A stretch of 64,000 nucleotides of DNA from positions 17,404 to 81,403 of the IMG/VR virus record IMGVR_UViG_3300032293_001310. One strand, 5' to 3'. The notes under the pieces were generated by a model, which did no database searches, was not told the DNA's origin, and was given only the letters and a program-made list of their open reading frames with translations. Source of the stretch: a virus. Made by a program: the position numbers and the translations under genes. This document shows positions 35,418 to 44,817 of this stretch, one piece after another. The stretch's first letter is position 1; the number at the start of each line of letters is the position of its first letter.

Positions 35418-36125
35418 ATGAATCGTGAACTTCTAAAAAAAGCCATCAAAAAGTTAGTATTACAAGAAATCACCAACAATCAGTTTGGTACACCTATTCA
35501 TTCAGATAAGAAGGATTTGACTGGCGAAAAAGCACTGACCAATGCAATGGGCAAGGACGCCAACGTAATGAAAATTCGTGGCACAGGAAAAACCGCAGGA
35601 GTGAAGGGGAATCAAGAAGTTCAACTAAGCAAAAACTGCGATCATTGCTATGATGTAGTATCTGTCACCAACGAGTCAGAAAGAAAGATTGCCCGTGGTA
35701 TTTCGCTTGAAGCGGCAATGGAACTTGTAAAGCAGCACGCCGAAAGTTCAGACAAGACATATGTTCAAAGAGCATATGACAAGAGCCTCAAAGGATTCGG
35801 CAAGAAGCCAGCCAAAAAAGAAGAAGCCAATGAAGCCGACAAAATGGACGATGCCGACGAAGAAACGCAACTTGATATTGCCGATGATACTACTGAAAAG
35901 GCGGACGTTAAAGCGGACAAAGACACTTCTCCTATCAATAAAGACATTGCTCCTGCTCTCGGTGGAAATATTGTTGACAAGATTGAAAGGATTGTAGATA
36001 AGGTATTAAAAGATAAAGCAGACGCCAAGTCGGCATATCTAAAACGAGACAAAAGTACAGAGAGCCCAGACAAACTATCTGTAAAACTAAAAGACACTCC
36101 TGCTCTAAAAGAAAAAAAACCATAA
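35418..36125 (+). CDS. tagged, highly charged late protein
   Basis: 235 residues. MNRELLKKAIKKLVLQEITN is a further example of the shared N-terminal peptide. The middle holds NCDHCYDVVSVTNESERKI (a CxxC pair) and a helix. From about residue 130 the sequence is a Lys/Asp/Glu-rich, probably disordered region with AYDKSLKGFGKKP and IVDKIERIVDKVLKDKADA. No enzymatic motif is seen. It is far from the 9-14 kb block but carries the same tag and a late-type element upstream, which supports a shared destination. Confidence 0.6.
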   Translation: MNRELLKKAIKKLVLQEITNNQFGTPIHSDKKDLTGEKALTNAMGKDANVMKIRGTGKTAGVKGNQEVQLSKNCDHCYDVVSVTNESERKIARGISLEAAMELVKQHAESSDKTYVQRAYDKSLKGFGKKPAKKEEANEADKMDDADEETQLDIADDTTEKADVKADKDTSPINKDIAPALGGNIVDKIERIVDKVLKDKADAKSAYLKRDKSTESPDKLSVKLKDTPALKEKKP

Positions 36126-36126
36126 T

Positions 36127-36558
36127 ATGAAACAAAAAAGCATTATCAATGACACTTTCGAAAAGCATAAAAAACTGGTGCTTGAGCATTTGAATGAAAG
36201 ACGCAGAGTTCCTACAAGAGTAAATACAACATTTGACACGACTGTAAATATAAACCCAAAGAAATTAGGAAAAAATTTACCTGAACAACAGGAAATTAAA
36301 GTTGAAGTATACGCTGAAGGAAAATACGCTGATGCCAGTTTTGACCATGAATTCGGAACATATGATCCGGGAAGTGGTTATGAGATTACCAAGGTAATAG
36401 TAACCGCAAAAGAAAATACATATGTATTTAATGAAGAAGGAAATCAAACAAATGAGATATTATTTAATGCTGGAGACACTATAGATCAAAACTCCATAGT
36501 ATCTGACATAGACGATGAGATTCGTACAAATCTGGATAGTGCAGGAAGCGATTACTGA
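36127..36558 (+). CDS. small protein, unknown
   Basis: 143 residues, starting one base after the preceding stop. The N-terminus KSIINDTFEKHKKLVLEHLNERR is an amphipathic, basic helix. The rest is beta-rich and acidic (EIKVEVYAEGKYADASFDHE, then YDPGSGYEITKVIVTAKENT). I do not recognise it. It is paired with the tagged gene and closed by a terminator. Confidence 0.55.
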   Translation: MKQKSIINDTFEKHKKLVLEHLNERRRVPTRVNTTFDTTVNINPKKLGKNLPEQQEIKVEVYAEGKYADASFDHEFGTYDPGSGYEITKVIVTAKENTYVFNEEGNQTNEILFNAGDTIDQNSIVSDIDDEIRTNLDSAGSDY

Positions 36559-36585
36559 TAATTATTAATAATCAACAACTTAAAG

Positions 36586-36613
36586 ACCCCACACAAAAAA
36601 TGTGGGGTTTTTT
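36586..36613 (+). terminator. intrinsic terminator
   Basis: ACCCCACA (36586-36593) pairs with TGTGGGGT (36601-36608), followed by a T run. Confidence 0.88.
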
Positions 36614-36614
36614 A

Positions 36615-36643
36615 TTGACTTCATATAAAAAGTGTACCATAGT
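36615..36643 (+). promoter_or_regulatory. sigma70-type promoter before MoxR-like gene
   Basis: TTGACT (36615-36620) with CATAGT at 36638-36643 (17-base spacer), eight bases before the ATG at 36652. An alternative -10 is TAGTAC at 36640-36645, six bases before the ATG. Either way there is almost no leader and no ribosome site. Confidence 0.55.
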
Positions 36644-36651
36644 ACATAAAT

Positions 36652-37599
36652 ATGAATAAGATTAAAAAGAATATGCCCACCGACACCAAGACGTTTATTG
36701 ACCAGTCTGCCGACATCAAACCCAGCAAACTGTACATGAAGGATATCAAGTGGAAGTATCTCGTTCGCAGTGCTTTGCGGGGCAAAAACATTCTTATCGT
36801 TGGTCCTTCTGGTCACGGCAAGACGTTTGCCATTCAATGCCTCGTCGATGCCCTTGGTCGCCGCGACAACTATTTCTACATCAATATGGGTGCCACTCAA
36901 GACCCCCGTGCGTCTTTGATCGGTAATACTCACTTCAACAAGGAGTCTGGTACTCTGTTTGACGAGTCTCCCTTTATCAAGGCTATTCGTACTCCCAATA
37001 CCATCATTCATCTCGATGAACTTTCCCGAGCCCACCCCGATGCTTGGAACATTTTGCTCACTCCGCTCGATTACATCCAACGTTATGTTCGTTTGGATGA
37101 AAAACTTGGCAGTGAAAAGGTGCAGGTCGCCGACGGCGTGTGCTTTATTGCTACAGCGAACGTGGGCAACGAATATACTGCTACCCGCGTGATGGACAAG
37201 GCTTTGCTTGATCGTTTCACCGTCAAGATTGAGGTTGACATTCTCTCGCAGAATACAGAGATGGAACTCATCAAGACCCACTGCCCCGATGCCAATATGA
37301 ACACGATGTTGGCAGTCACGGAGATTGCTGCTGCTACCCGTGAGTTTGCTTCGCAAGGCAAGTTGAGCAAGTTCATCTCTACTCGTAGTGTCAAGGAAAT
37401 GGCTGAACTTACTGTTGACGGATTCAACCTTACCGAACTTGCTGATATGGTTATTTATCCAGATTATCCAGACGACGGCGGACTTGATTCTGAACGTACT
37501 CTGGTAAAACAGGTTGTGCAAAAGTATATCAGCACCGAGACCAACAACAATCTTTATACCGCTACTGCCAATACTGTTGACGGCAGCACCCCCTTCTAA
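36652..37599 (+). CDS. MoxR/CobS-like AAA+ ATPase
   Basis: 315 residues. Walker A is GPSGHGKT (51-58), Walker B is IIHLDELSRA (D122, E123), and a sensor-type segment FIATANVGNEY is followed by LLDRF. This layout belongs to the MoxR/CobS branch of AAA+ ATPases. Related phage genes are often labelled CobS after the cobaltochelatase subunit, but there is no cobalamin pathway here. The next gene, two bases downstream, encodes a protein with a VWA domain, the usual partner of MoxR ATPases. The pair probably remodels or inserts metal into a target complex. Confidence 0.8.
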   Translation: MNKIKKNMPTDTKTFIDQSADIKPSKLYMKDIKWKYLVRSALRGKNILIVGPSGHGKTFAIQCLVDALGRRDNYFYINMGATQDPRASLIGNTHFNKESGTLFDESPFIKAIRTPNTIIHLDELSRAHPDAWNILLTPLDYIQRYVRLDEKLGSEKVQVADGVCFIATANVGNEYTATRVMDKALLDRFTVKIEVDILSQNTEMELIKTHCPDANMNTMLAVTEIAAATREFASQGKLSKFISTRSVKEMAELTVDGFNLTELADMVIYPDYPDDGGLDSERTLVKQVVQKYISTETNNNLYTATANTVDGSTPF

Positions 37600-37601
37600 T
37601 A

Positions 37602-39665
37602 ATGAAAAAGAAATACGCAGAGTATTCTAAGTTCTGGCTTGGTGAAGACTTTTCCAAAGAAAAGTTGGATGTAGATACTACATACGGACTTATCAAGTTG
37701 TCTGAATACCGCCGTGCTGTCAGTAACTTTGTGTATATTCTTACCGGCAAGAACATTCCCGTTCGTTTTGCCGAGAAGAGTACGTCAATGACTGACGGTA
37801 AGGTTGTGTATATTGGCGGTGAAATCTCCAAGGGTGAATTTGATCCTACGGTCGGCATTGCTCTGCACGAAGCCGCACATATCGTAAAGTCTGACTTTTC
37901 TCTTATCAAGACACTATGGGGCAAGATTCCCAACAATCTCGTCAAATCGGCCAATGGGTTGATGAACCACAATGATATTGGCGAACTTTGTAAGTATATT
38001 CTCAACGTCGTTGAAGATAGATACATCGATGCTTGGGCATATCAGATTGCTCCTGGCTATCGTGGTTATTATCATGCTCTGTATGATAGATATTTCAATC
38101 TTCCCGAGATTGGTCAGGCCATCCAGTCCGACAACTATCGTACTCCTACTCTTGCCAACTATAAGTTTCATTTTACAAACCTTGTAAATAAGAACTACGA
38201 TCCAGATGCTTTGCCTGGTCTTCGCAAGATTACGGAGATGCTGGATGTTAAGAACATTCTTAGAAATGAACTTTCTACTGCTGTGAGCAGGCGAGATCTT
38301 TCTATGGAGATCGTCGAAGAGATTATCAAGAATGTGATTGATGGTCACAATAACTCCAATTCTTCTCAAAAGAATAGCACCAAGTCAGAAGACGGTGATG
38401 ATTCTTCTTCTGATTTCCTTGGCGGAACTGAGGATTCGGTGGATAGTATTCCAGATTCCGATGATTCGGGGGACGGCGATGACGCTAATGGCGAAGACGA
38501 CTCGGATGATGCCGACAATACTGGCGATGGAGACAAAGAGGATACGGATAATGAAAAGTCCGATAAGCCTGCCAAGGCAGAGAAAAAAGTTTTGACCGAT
38601 AAGAAGATGGCTGCTATTGAAAAAATTATCAAGAAGCAAGAGTCTTTTATCAACAGAACCGCTGCTGTGTCTCCTTTCAAGAGCAAGGTTATCAGTAAGT
38701 TGAATACTCTTGAAAAGAGTGGCGTCAATATCGAAGTCGTTGGCGGAGAAGATGGTATTCCTCCCGTCGAGTGTATCGTTGTTACTAATCTTACAAAGGA
38801 ACTTATGAACTCCAACGAGTTTCCGTATACCAACGGCTATACGTCCTTACAAGAAAATATGATGGGGACTCGCGGAGTGCGTAGTGGAATTGCTATTGGT
38901 ACAATGCTTGGTCGCCGCCTACAAATCCGAAACGAAGTCAAGACTACAAAGTTTACCCGACAGGATAGTGGTAGAATTGACAAGCGACTGATTGCTTCTA
39001 TTGGCTATCAGAACGAAAACCTGTTCTATCAGACCAGCGTAGATAAGTACAAGAATGTTCATCTACATATTTCTGTTGATGCCTCTAGTTCAATGAGCAG
39101 CAAGTGGGAAAACACAATCTCTACCCTCGTCGCTATTGCCAAGGCTGCTAGTATGATCAACAACGTCTCTGTATCTATTTCTTTTAGAAGTGGAGTCAGA
39201 CTAAGCACCAGACAAAGTGAACTTCCTTATGTGGTAATCGCATATGATTCCAGAAAAGACAATTTTACCAAGATCACCAGCCTATTCCCGCTTCTTTTTC
39301 CTTCGGGTTCTACTCCAGAAGGTCTGGCGTTTCAGGCTATTCTGGAGCATATTCCGCAATCTACATATGAATCTGACTCGTACTTTGTGAATATTTCCGA
39401 CGGTGAGCCTGCGTTCAATATTGGCAATATTGTTTATGTTGATACAATTGCATCCAACCATACACGCAAGCAAGTTCGCAAGATGATGGAGAAGGGCACA
39501 GAAGTAATCAGTTATTATGTTGAAGCGGATAAATATAATACGGATAATAATGTAAAGAATTTCAAGAGCATGTACGGCAAAGATTCGCATTTCATTGATG
39601 TAAAGAATGTTGTGCAGATTGCTCATACGCTCAACAAGAAGTTTTTGTCTAAAGCAACTGCCTAA
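37602..39665 (+). CDS. VWA-domain protein with HExxH motif (CobT-like partner)
   Basis: 687 residues in three parts. The N-terminal part has ALHEAAHIV (H89, E90, H93), a zinc-metallopeptidase HExxH helix, with Glu in NVVEDRYIDAW as possible third ligand. The middle (about 250-330) is a very acidic Asp/Ser-rich linker. The C-terminal VWA domain has the MIDAS motif VDASSSMS (D493, S495, S497). Together with the adjacent MoxR-like ATPase it forms a chaperone-like pair, as in CobS/CobT. The combination of peptidase-like and VWA parts in a phage protein is notable. The target is unknown. Confidence 0.78.
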   Translation: MKKKYAEYSKFWLGEDFSKEKLDVDTTYGLIKLSEYRRAVSNFVYILTGKNIPVRFAEKSTSMTDGKVVYIGGEISKGEFDPTVGIALHEAAHIVKSDFSLIKTLWGKIPNNLVKSANGLMNHNDIGELCKYILNVVEDRYIDAWAYQIAPGYRGYYHALYDRYFNLPEIGQAIQSDNYRTPTLANYKFHFTNLVNKNYDPDALPGLRKITEMLDVKNILRNELSTAVSRRDLSMEIVEEIIKNVIDGHNNSNSSQKNSTKSEDGDDSSSDFLGGTEDSVDSIPDSDDSGDGDDANGEDDSDDADNTGDGDKEDTDNEKSDKPAKAEKKVLTDKKMAAIEKIIKKQESFINRTAAVSPFKSKVISKLNTLEKSGVNIEVVGGEDGIPPVECIVVTNLTKELMNSNEFPYTNGYTSLQENMMGTRGVRSGIAIGTMLGRRLQIRNEVKTTKFTRQDSGRIDKRLIASIGYQNENLFYQTSVDKYKNVHLHISVDASSSMSSKWENTISTLVAIAKAASMINNVSVSISFRSGVRLSTRQSELPYVVIAYDSRKDNFTKITSLFPLLFPSGSTPEGLAFQAILEHIPQSTYESDSYFVNISDGEPAFNIGNIVYVDTIASNHTRKQVRKMMEKGTEVISYYVEADKYNTDNNVKNFKSMYGKDSHFIDVKNVVQIAHTLNKKFLSKATA

Positions 39666-39683
39666 TGTTATAATAAAAAGTAT

Positions 39684-39713
39684 TTGACTTTATATATTAT
39701 GTCTCCATAATAG
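39684..39713 (+). promoter_or_regulatory. sigma70-type promoter before rIIA
   Basis: TTGACT (39684-39689) and TAATAG (39708-39713) with an 18-base spacer, 21 bases before the rIIA-like ATG. Confidence 0.55.
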
Positions 39714-39734
39714 GTACATAATTAAGCAATACCT

Positions 39735-41939
39735 ATGATTATCAACGAAGCCGTATCTTCTCCTGTTCTTAGCAATGTTCTTGCTGCGCCCAGCCGCTTC
39801 AAGATCAAGGCTAGTGCCAAGGCGTTCAAGATCCTCTCTGGATTCTATAGCGAGCCTATTCTTGCTATTCCGCGTGAACTTGGTGCTAATGCTTGGGATA
39901 GCCACGTAAAGGCTAGTAATACAAACAAGATGTTTGAGGTTCATGCTCCTAACACGCTGGAGCCTTGGTTTGCTATTCGTGATTATGGCACGGGGCTTAG
40001 TGCGGATGATATTGACTCTATCTATACTACCTACTTTGAGTCCACCAAGACTGGTGATAATGACAGCGATGGTTGCATGGGACTGGGCAGCAAGACTCCC
40101 TTCAACTATACCGACAACTTCAATGTTGTTTCTTGGCATAAGGGCAAGAAGCATGTATATAACTGCTTTATTGATGAAACTGGCTCGCCCAACATCATGC
40201 ACATTTCTACTCAAGACAGCAATGAGCATAGCGGTCTTGAAGTCAAGTTCTCTGTAAAGATTGCCGACATCAATATGTGGCACACCAATATTCAGCGTGC
40301 ATATAGCGTCTTTCGCTATCGCCCTGTTATTGTTGGTGCTAATATCCAGTATACTGAGCACCAGTATATTATTCGCAATAACTATTGGGCACTTAGAAAG
40401 GTTGATCGTGGCTATAGTTACGGAAATCCGTGTAATGCTTATATGGGTAACTATTCTTATCCCATCAGTGCAGATGTTATCACCCGAGCCGCGTCTAATA
40501 GTAATCTGATTTCGTCTGCTGTTGCAAGGCGTATGCTCGACACTGGTGCCATTGATTTGTATTTTGATATTGGTGAACTGGAGGTTGCTCCCAACAAGGA
40601 ACAACTTCAGTATGATGACACTAATAGCAAGACCGCTAATGCTATTCTGCACGCACTTCGTCGTATGTTTGTCGAAATGTCGGAGTATGTAAAAAAGAAT
40701 ATGGAAGTCCCCGTTTCTTTTTGGGATGCTATGTGTACTTATAACAAGTACAATTCGCACACCAGCGAGCATAAAGTTTTGACCAATATTCTTGGCGACA
40801 TTGAAGTTTCTTATAACGGAAATTCTGTAAATTCTAGCAACGATAACGCTCGTAGAATTATCAATAATGCTTTCAAGAACGACGATGCATCTAAAAATTT
40901 CAAGATGTATAGTGTAAATTATACAAAGTCGGCTATTTGGAAGGTTGTTAGCGATGCGAATACAATCGCATTGTCTGGTAGGAAGTTGTATGTATTTCAT
41001 ACCACAAAGAATATATTCAACAAGTCCAAGGTCTTGGATTATCTCAACAAACTTGACGATGATACCAAGAAGAACTGCACGGTGTTTGCTATTGTTGATA
41101 ATACTGCTGGCAAGAAGGTATATTCCACTTTGGTCAGTTATTTTGGATGGGACAAGACGCCATATGCGACGTTGGTCGATATTGATGCTATGCCGCGTGT
41201 TGTTGCTGCTCGCAAGGCCATTACAACTGCCCGCACCGATGAAGTTCATATTGCCAACATTTCTCGCGCCTCTAAGACAAATAGAGTGAATGTTTCTTGG
41301 AGCCGTACCGCGCATGATTTTGATCCCAACAATACTTACTATTATTTCAATTTTCATTACAATACTCCCAGCATTGTAAATAATGGTGGTGAGCCGCAGG
41401 ACATTTCTATACACGTTGATGAACTTGTAGATATTCTAATCCAGAACAATGTGAATCTGGGAACCCATATCTATGGAATCAACGTCAAGAACAAGCATAT
41501 GCTTTCTGTTGGTACGTGGATCAATATCGTTGATGCCGCTAAGAGTGTTGTGGCCAATGATATTGCTACATACGAGCATAAGCGTTATTTGAACGGAGAG
41601 ATGGAAAGTTATCAAGTACTCCAGAATTTACACGCAAAACTGTCCGCACATCCATCAATCATTCAAAATATCAAGAATGAAAAAACTCGTGATATGCTTA
41701 TGACGTTTGTTCGTACATATACCAATCTTCATAAGATGTATAATACATCGCCTTCCCCATCATTTCTTCATTTCCTCGGAGTCAAGAAAAAGCAGCACGC
41801 TGCTATGCCAATGAATCTTGAAGAGTTCAAGACTGTCATCAATGACAAGTATTTCAATATCCTTGATGCTATTCCGGCTTATTCTAACCAAATCGCGACT
41901 TTATATAATATCATCAACTTTATTGATGAAAAGTCATAA
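39735..41939 (+). CDS. rIIA: rIIA-like GHKL-family ATPase
   Basis: 734 residues. The GHKL ATP-binding fold is clear: the N box PRELGANAWD (E48, N52, D55), G1 IRDYGTGLS (D83, G85, G87) and a G2-type CMGLGSKTPF. T4 rIIA has the same N-terminal ATPase, and the next gene is a clear rIIB, so the pair is conserved in order. rIIA/rIIB are membrane-associated proteins needed for growth on hosts with certain exclusion systems; the exact function is unsettled. The downstream two-thirds is not recognised by motif. Confidence 0.85.
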   Translation: MIINEAVSSPVLSNVLAAPSRFKIKASAKAFKILSGFYSEPILAIPRELGANAWDSHVKASNTNKMFEVHAPNTLEPWFAIRDYGTGLSADDIDSIYTTYFESTKTGDNDSDGCMGLGSKTPFNYTDNFNVVSWHKGKKHVYNCFIDETGSPNIMHISTQDSNEHSGLEVKFSVKIADINMWHTNIQRAYSVFRYRPVIVGANIQYTEHQYIIRNNYWALRKVDRGYSYGNPCNAYMGNYSYPISADVITRAASNSNLISSAVARRMLDTGAIDLYFDIGELEVAPNKEQLQYDDTNSKTANAILHALRRMFVEMSEYVKKNMEVPVSFWDAMCTYNKYNSHTSEHKVLTNILGDIEVSYNGNSVNSSNDNARRIINNAFKNDDASKNFKMYSVNYTKSAIWKVVSDANTIALSGRKLYVFHTTKNIFNKSKVLDYLNKLDDDTKKNCTVFAIVDNTAGKKVYSTLVSYFGWDKTPYATLVDIDAMPRVVAARKAITTARTDEVHIANISRASKTNRVNVSWSRTAHDFDPNNTYYYFNFHYNTPSIVNNGGEPQDISIHVDELVDILIQNNVNLGTHIYGINVKNKHMLSVGTWINIVDAAKSVVANDIATYEHKRYLNGEMESYQVLQNLHAKLSAHPSIIQNIKNEKTRDMLMTFVRTYTNLHKMYNTSPSPSFLHFLGVKKKQHAAMPMNLEEFKTVINDKYFNILDAIPAYSNQIATLYNIINFIDEKS

Positions 41940-41945
41940 TATCTA

Positions 41946-41974
41946 TTGACAAAATAATAAAATCCACATAATAT
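41946..41974 (+). promoter_or_regulatory. sigma70-type promoter before rIIB
   Basis: TTGACA (41946-41951), 17-base spacer, TAATAT (41969-41974), 24 bases before the ATG. Confidence 0.7.
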
Positions 41975-41998
41975 AATATCCGTTAAATAAAAACTATC

Positions 41999-43042
41999 AT
42001 GAGTACTACTACCAATACTACTATTCCATATGTCATCAAGACAAATGGCTCCGTGACACTTTATCTAAACAATGAGTGTCTGACCGTTGCTACTGACCAT
42101 CCCAACTATAATAAGATCATTGAGAGCATCAAGGCTGGTGATTTTTCTAATATTGATAATCTTGTCAATATTGCCAAGGCTATAGTTTCTTTTACTTATG
42201 GCCAATCCGTCTCGGTGGTGAATGGCGAGATTTTCTATAATGGCTTTGCTATTCATAATACACTTACCACTCGCATCCTCAAGATGATGACAGATGGGTT
42301 TAAGTTTGACCATATGGTCAAGTTCCTTGACAACCTGATGCAAAATCCCAGCAAGCGTGCGGTGGATGAAACATACTGGTTCCTTGAGAACTATGGTCTG
42401 CCTATCACCGACGATGGTTGCTTCCTTGCCTATAAGGCGGTTCGTAATAACTACACAGATATTTATAGCGGCAAGTTCAACAATGGCATTGGTGCTGTTG
42501 TGTCTATGCCTCGTAATATGGTGGACGACAACTATGGTTTGGATTGTAGCAATGGTCTGCACGTTGGTGCTCTTGACTATGTTGTTCAGTATGGACACTT
42601 CAAGAAGGGCGAGGCTCCTGTTGCTGGTGGTAATCGCCTGCTTATCGTCAAGGTTAATCCCAAGGACGTAGTCAGCGTTCCTAAGTACGAGGGCCATACC
42701 AAGATGCGTGTGTGTGAATACACTGTCGTGTCGGAAATCAACGACGTAATCAAAGAACTGGACAAGGTTGTTTATACCAGCAAGGCTGAAGAAATCCAGC
42801 CCGACAATGATCATGACTATGATGAAGATTACAGCGATTCTAACGATGACCTGTGCGACAATAGTGCGTGCAGTTGCTCTTCTGAGCAGAATGATTGCGA
42901 CATTGTTGAGCAAGAGTATATTGCTGGAACCAACGACGGAAAGAATGATCGTTCTGCTGGTCTTGACTATGGCACAAATATGCGTTCTGAATCCAGCATG
43001 GATTATCACAACGGATATTTTGACGAGTATTATATGAGATAA
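41999..43042 (+). CDS. rIIB: rIIB-like protein
   Basis: 347 residues. The stretch from FLDNLMQNPSKRAVDETYWF through GLPITDDGCFLAYKAVRNNY and GAVVSMPRNMVDDN to CSNGLHVGALDYV closely follows T4 rIIB. After about residue 260 there is an acidic, Cys-containing extension (repeated DD/SD, CSCSS) and a C-terminal segment YIAGTNDGKNDRSAGLDY that T4 rIIB lacks as far as I recall. It lies directly after rIIA with its own promoter. Confidence 0.9.
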   Translation: MSTTTNTTIPYVIKTNGSVTLYLNNECLTVATDHPNYNKIIESIKAGDFSNIDNLVNIAKAIVSFTYGQSVSVVNGEIFYNGFAIHNTLTTRILKMMTDGFKFDHMVKFLDNLMQNPSKRAVDETYWFLENYGLPITDDGCFLAYKAVRNNYTDIYSGKFNNGIGAVVSMPRNMVDDNYGLDCSNGLHVGALDYVVQYGHFKKGEAPVAGGNRLLIVKVNPKDVVSVPKYEGHTKMRVCEYTVVSEINDVIKELDKVVYTSKAEEIQPDNDHDYDEDYSDSNDDLCDNSACSCSSEQNDCDIVEQEYIAGTNDGKNDRSAGLDYGTNMRSESSMDYHNGYFDEYYMR

Positions 43043-43104
43043 AATTTGGTAAGGTAAACTAACTAAAAACAAATAACATAATTAACAATTAACATATTAA
43101 ACTT

Positions 43105-43467
43105 ATGTCTAATAAAAAGAAGAATACAATAAACATCGAGTGGCCCACAAATCGCCACTTTACTATCGACGACATCCAGAACATGTATCCGGATGCTGTG
43201 AACATCACTCTTCGTTTCAGAGTGAACAAGGCGGTTGAAAGCAAGCAGATCGTTGCTATCGGCAAGATTAAACCTGCTATTGGTCGTCCTAAGATGGTGT
43301 TTGCTTCGGCAAATCCTTCTAAGGAAGTCCTTGATGCCGCCAAGACTGCTGGCGTCATCTTCAACGACGAACCCAAGGCTGCTATTACTGTTGCCGAGGT
43401 CAAGTCCGAAAAGAAGGCTAAGGCCACCCCAGCCTCTGTGCCTGCGGTTAATGTTGCCGCTAGTTAA
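43105..43467 (+). CDS. small basic protein downstream of rIIB
   Basis: 120 residues. NIEWPTNRHFTIDDIQNMYPDAVNITLRFRVNKAVE is a compact segment seen in small proteins of many environmental phages. It is followed by GKIKPAIGRPKMVF, which resembles an AT-hook-like GRP turn, and a Lys/Ala/Pro-rich tail. A DNA-binding role is plausible but not shown. The leader contains the A/T-rich ATTAACAATTAAC, also found before the SSB gene. A terminator follows. Confidence 0.6.
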   Translation: MSNKKKNTINIEWPTNRHFTIDDIQNMYPDAVNITLRFRVNKAVESKQIVAIGKIKPAIGRPKMVFASANPSKEVLDAAKTAGVIFNDEPKAAITVAEVKSEKKAKATPASVPAVNVAAS

Positions 43468-43490
43468 TAAATAACAAAGGTTATATGCGA

Positions 43491-43523
43491 GAACCGTTGA
43501 GGCAAAAAACCTCAACGGTTTTC
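43491..43523 (+). terminator. intrinsic terminator
   Basis: An 11-bp stem (AACCGTTGAGG at 43492-43502 with CCTCAACGGTT at 43510-43520) followed by TTTCT. A TATTTATA overlaps its end (43524-43531). Confidence 0.85.
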
Positions 43524-43581
43524 TATTTATATGTACAAAAGACTGGTCAAAGGTAATTTTGATCTTTAATATAGGTTGTAT

Positions 43582-43788
43582 ATGATAGACGCAATAACAG
43601 AAATAATTAAATCTTGGCACGGTGCTTGGCAGTTTGTGTTCTTATTCGGCACAGCATTCTTGTTTATGGTAGTGAATGTATCGCTGATAGATGCTATATC
43701 TACGTTTTTTAATAATACATTACCAATACTGTTGAGAGGATATCCTCCTTCACATATGAAAAAGGACACAGAGAAAGACGATGACTAA
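43582..43788 (+). CDS. single-span membrane protein
   Basis: 68 residues from the ATG at 43582. WQFVFLFGTAFLFMVVNVSLIDAI forms one membrane helix (about residues 14-37), followed by a short loop and a charged tail [10 protein letters not shown]. The stop overlaps the next start by eight bases. I do not recognise it. It opens the unit that leads into the Thr/Pro-rich fibre and glycosylation genes. Confidence 0.6.
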   Translation: MIDAITEIIKSWHGAWQFVFLFGTAFLFMVVNVSLIDAISTFFNNTLPILLRGYPPSHMKKDTEKDDD

Positions 43789-44029
43789 ACTCATCATAAA
43801 TTCCGGGAATGTATGTTTGGCTAAATATATAGATAAGCCTTATATTTCATCGTCGCCACTTATACAAGTGGAGGTAACGTGTGGAAGTTGTAATTTAACA
43901 TTTGCTACAAATAACTATATACCAGACAAAAACAGATATATATCAAATTGTCCTCATTGCGGTAAATGGAATAGGCTAAATTTGTATACTATGGGGGTAA
44001 AAGAACGGCGTTTTTTGACTACCTTCTGA
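43781..44029 (+). CDS. zinc-ribbon-like small protein
   Basis: 82 residues with two CxxC knuckles 34 residues apart ([10 protein letters not shown] and [10 protein letters not shown]), a rubredoxin-like zinc ribbon. It starts inside the end of the preceding gene. Such small ribbons are common in phages as nucleic-acid-binding or assembly factors. No closer identity can be given. Confidence 0.6.
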   Translation: MTKLIINSGNVCLAKYIDKPYISSSPLIQVEVTCGSCNLTFATNNYIPDKNRYISNCPHCGKWNRLNLYTMGVKERRFLTTF

Positions 44030-44048
44030 TAGTTATAATAATACAAGA

Positions 44049-44816
44049 ATGAGCCTATTTATAAAAAGAAGCCCACCGGCTGACGGCAATCCTGACGGCA
44101 TTATATATGCTCCGCAAGGCGCGCTCTTTTTTAAGACTGGGTCTTTTTACAAAGTTAATTATTCTGGGTCAAACCACGGTGGCAGTTGGGAAAATGTATT
44201 TTTTCAACCAACCAAGTTATCTTTTATATTACAAACGATTAGAGATATAAGTTTATTAAACAAACCTTTGTCCGGACCATATTTGTATATAAAGACGACC
44301 GGAAATATATCTAATACGGGATGGAAATATTTGGGAAACCGAAATCCATTTATCCCGCTTCCAACTCCAACTCCATCAGTAACTCGGACGGTGACTCCAA
44401 CAATTACTCCAACACCAACGATCACTCCGACAATTACTCCAACACCAACCACAAGTGTAACGGTTACCCCGACTATTACACCCACAAGAACTTTAACCAA
44501 AACTCCAACTCCCACTAAGACGCCAACTAAGACGCCAACCAAGACGCCAACTTCAACTCCTACCAGAACACCCGACGGGTATATTACACCGACTCCTACC
44601 AGAACTCCGGATGGCTACATCACTCCGACACCAACTAACAGTATTACGCCAACAATTACACCGACACTCTCGTCCACTCCAACAAAGACGCCAACGGCGA
44701 CACCGACAAAAACACCGACCATAACGCCTACAAAAACACCAACAGTGACGCCAACAGTGACGCCAACAGTGACGACAACGATGACACCGACAGAAAGTCC
44801 TCCATATAGTATTTAA
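44049..44816 (+). CDS. Thr/Pro-repeat fibre-like protein, probable glycosylation substrate
   Basis: 255 residues. The N-terminal ~100 residues ([19 protein letters not shown], then [19 protein letters not shown]) match the YAPxGSLxxRxxG...LYVKTxGxxxTGW pattern of phage fibre and whisker proteins. Residues 105-250 are an almost uninterrupted array of TPT, TPTIT and TKTPT units with two [12 protein letters not shown] insertions. Thr/Pro arrays of this kind are extended stalks and, where glycosyltransferases are present, O-glycosylation sites (mucin-like). The next seven genes are sugar-modifying enzymes in the same operon. No signal peptide is seen. Confidence 0.7.
   Translation: MSLFIKRSPPADGNPDGIIYAPQGALFFKTGSFYKVNYSGSNHGGSWENVFFQPTKLSFILQTIRDISLLNKPLSGPYLYIKTTGNISNTGWKYLGNRNPFIPLPTPTPSVTRTVTPTITPTPTITPTITPTPTTSVTVTPTITPTRTLTKTPTPTKTPTKTPTKTPTSTPTRTPDGYITPTPTRTPDGYITPTPTNSITPTITPTLSSTPTKTPTATPTKTPTITPTKTPTVTPTVTPTVTTTMTPTESPPYSI
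44361..44800 (+). repeat. degenerate tandem repeat coding for Thr-Pro units
   Basis: Codon-level repeats of ACT/ACA/ACG CCA/CCG/CCT. They include a near-identical duplicated block around 44561-44628 (ACNCCNGACGGNTA type) and a run of GTGACGCCAACA units at 44747-44775. Such arrays can expand or contract by slippage. Confidence 0.8.
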
Positions 44817-44817
44817 T

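Noticed and set aside
36652-39665. Cobalamin biosynthesis (cobS/cobT) as the function of this pair
   Set aside because: The resemblance is to the general MoxR/VWA architecture; no other cobalamin gene is present and the HExxH part does not fit a chelatase.
39690-41414. A 574-codon open frame antisense to rIIA
   Set aside because: It lies wholly under a gene with clear GHKL motifs, its translation is low-complexity (Ile/Asn/Arg-rich) with no motif, and similar long antisense frames occur under rIIB (42065-43072) and the MoxR-like gene (36580-37521), as expected from codon bias.
44204-44542. Minus-strand frame of GVxVGV repeats in the Thr/Pro region; also considered as a CRISPR-like array
   Set aside because: The repeats are codon-length and contiguous without spacers, and the + frame carries a recognisable fibre domain. 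No CRISPR array is seen anywhere in the window.
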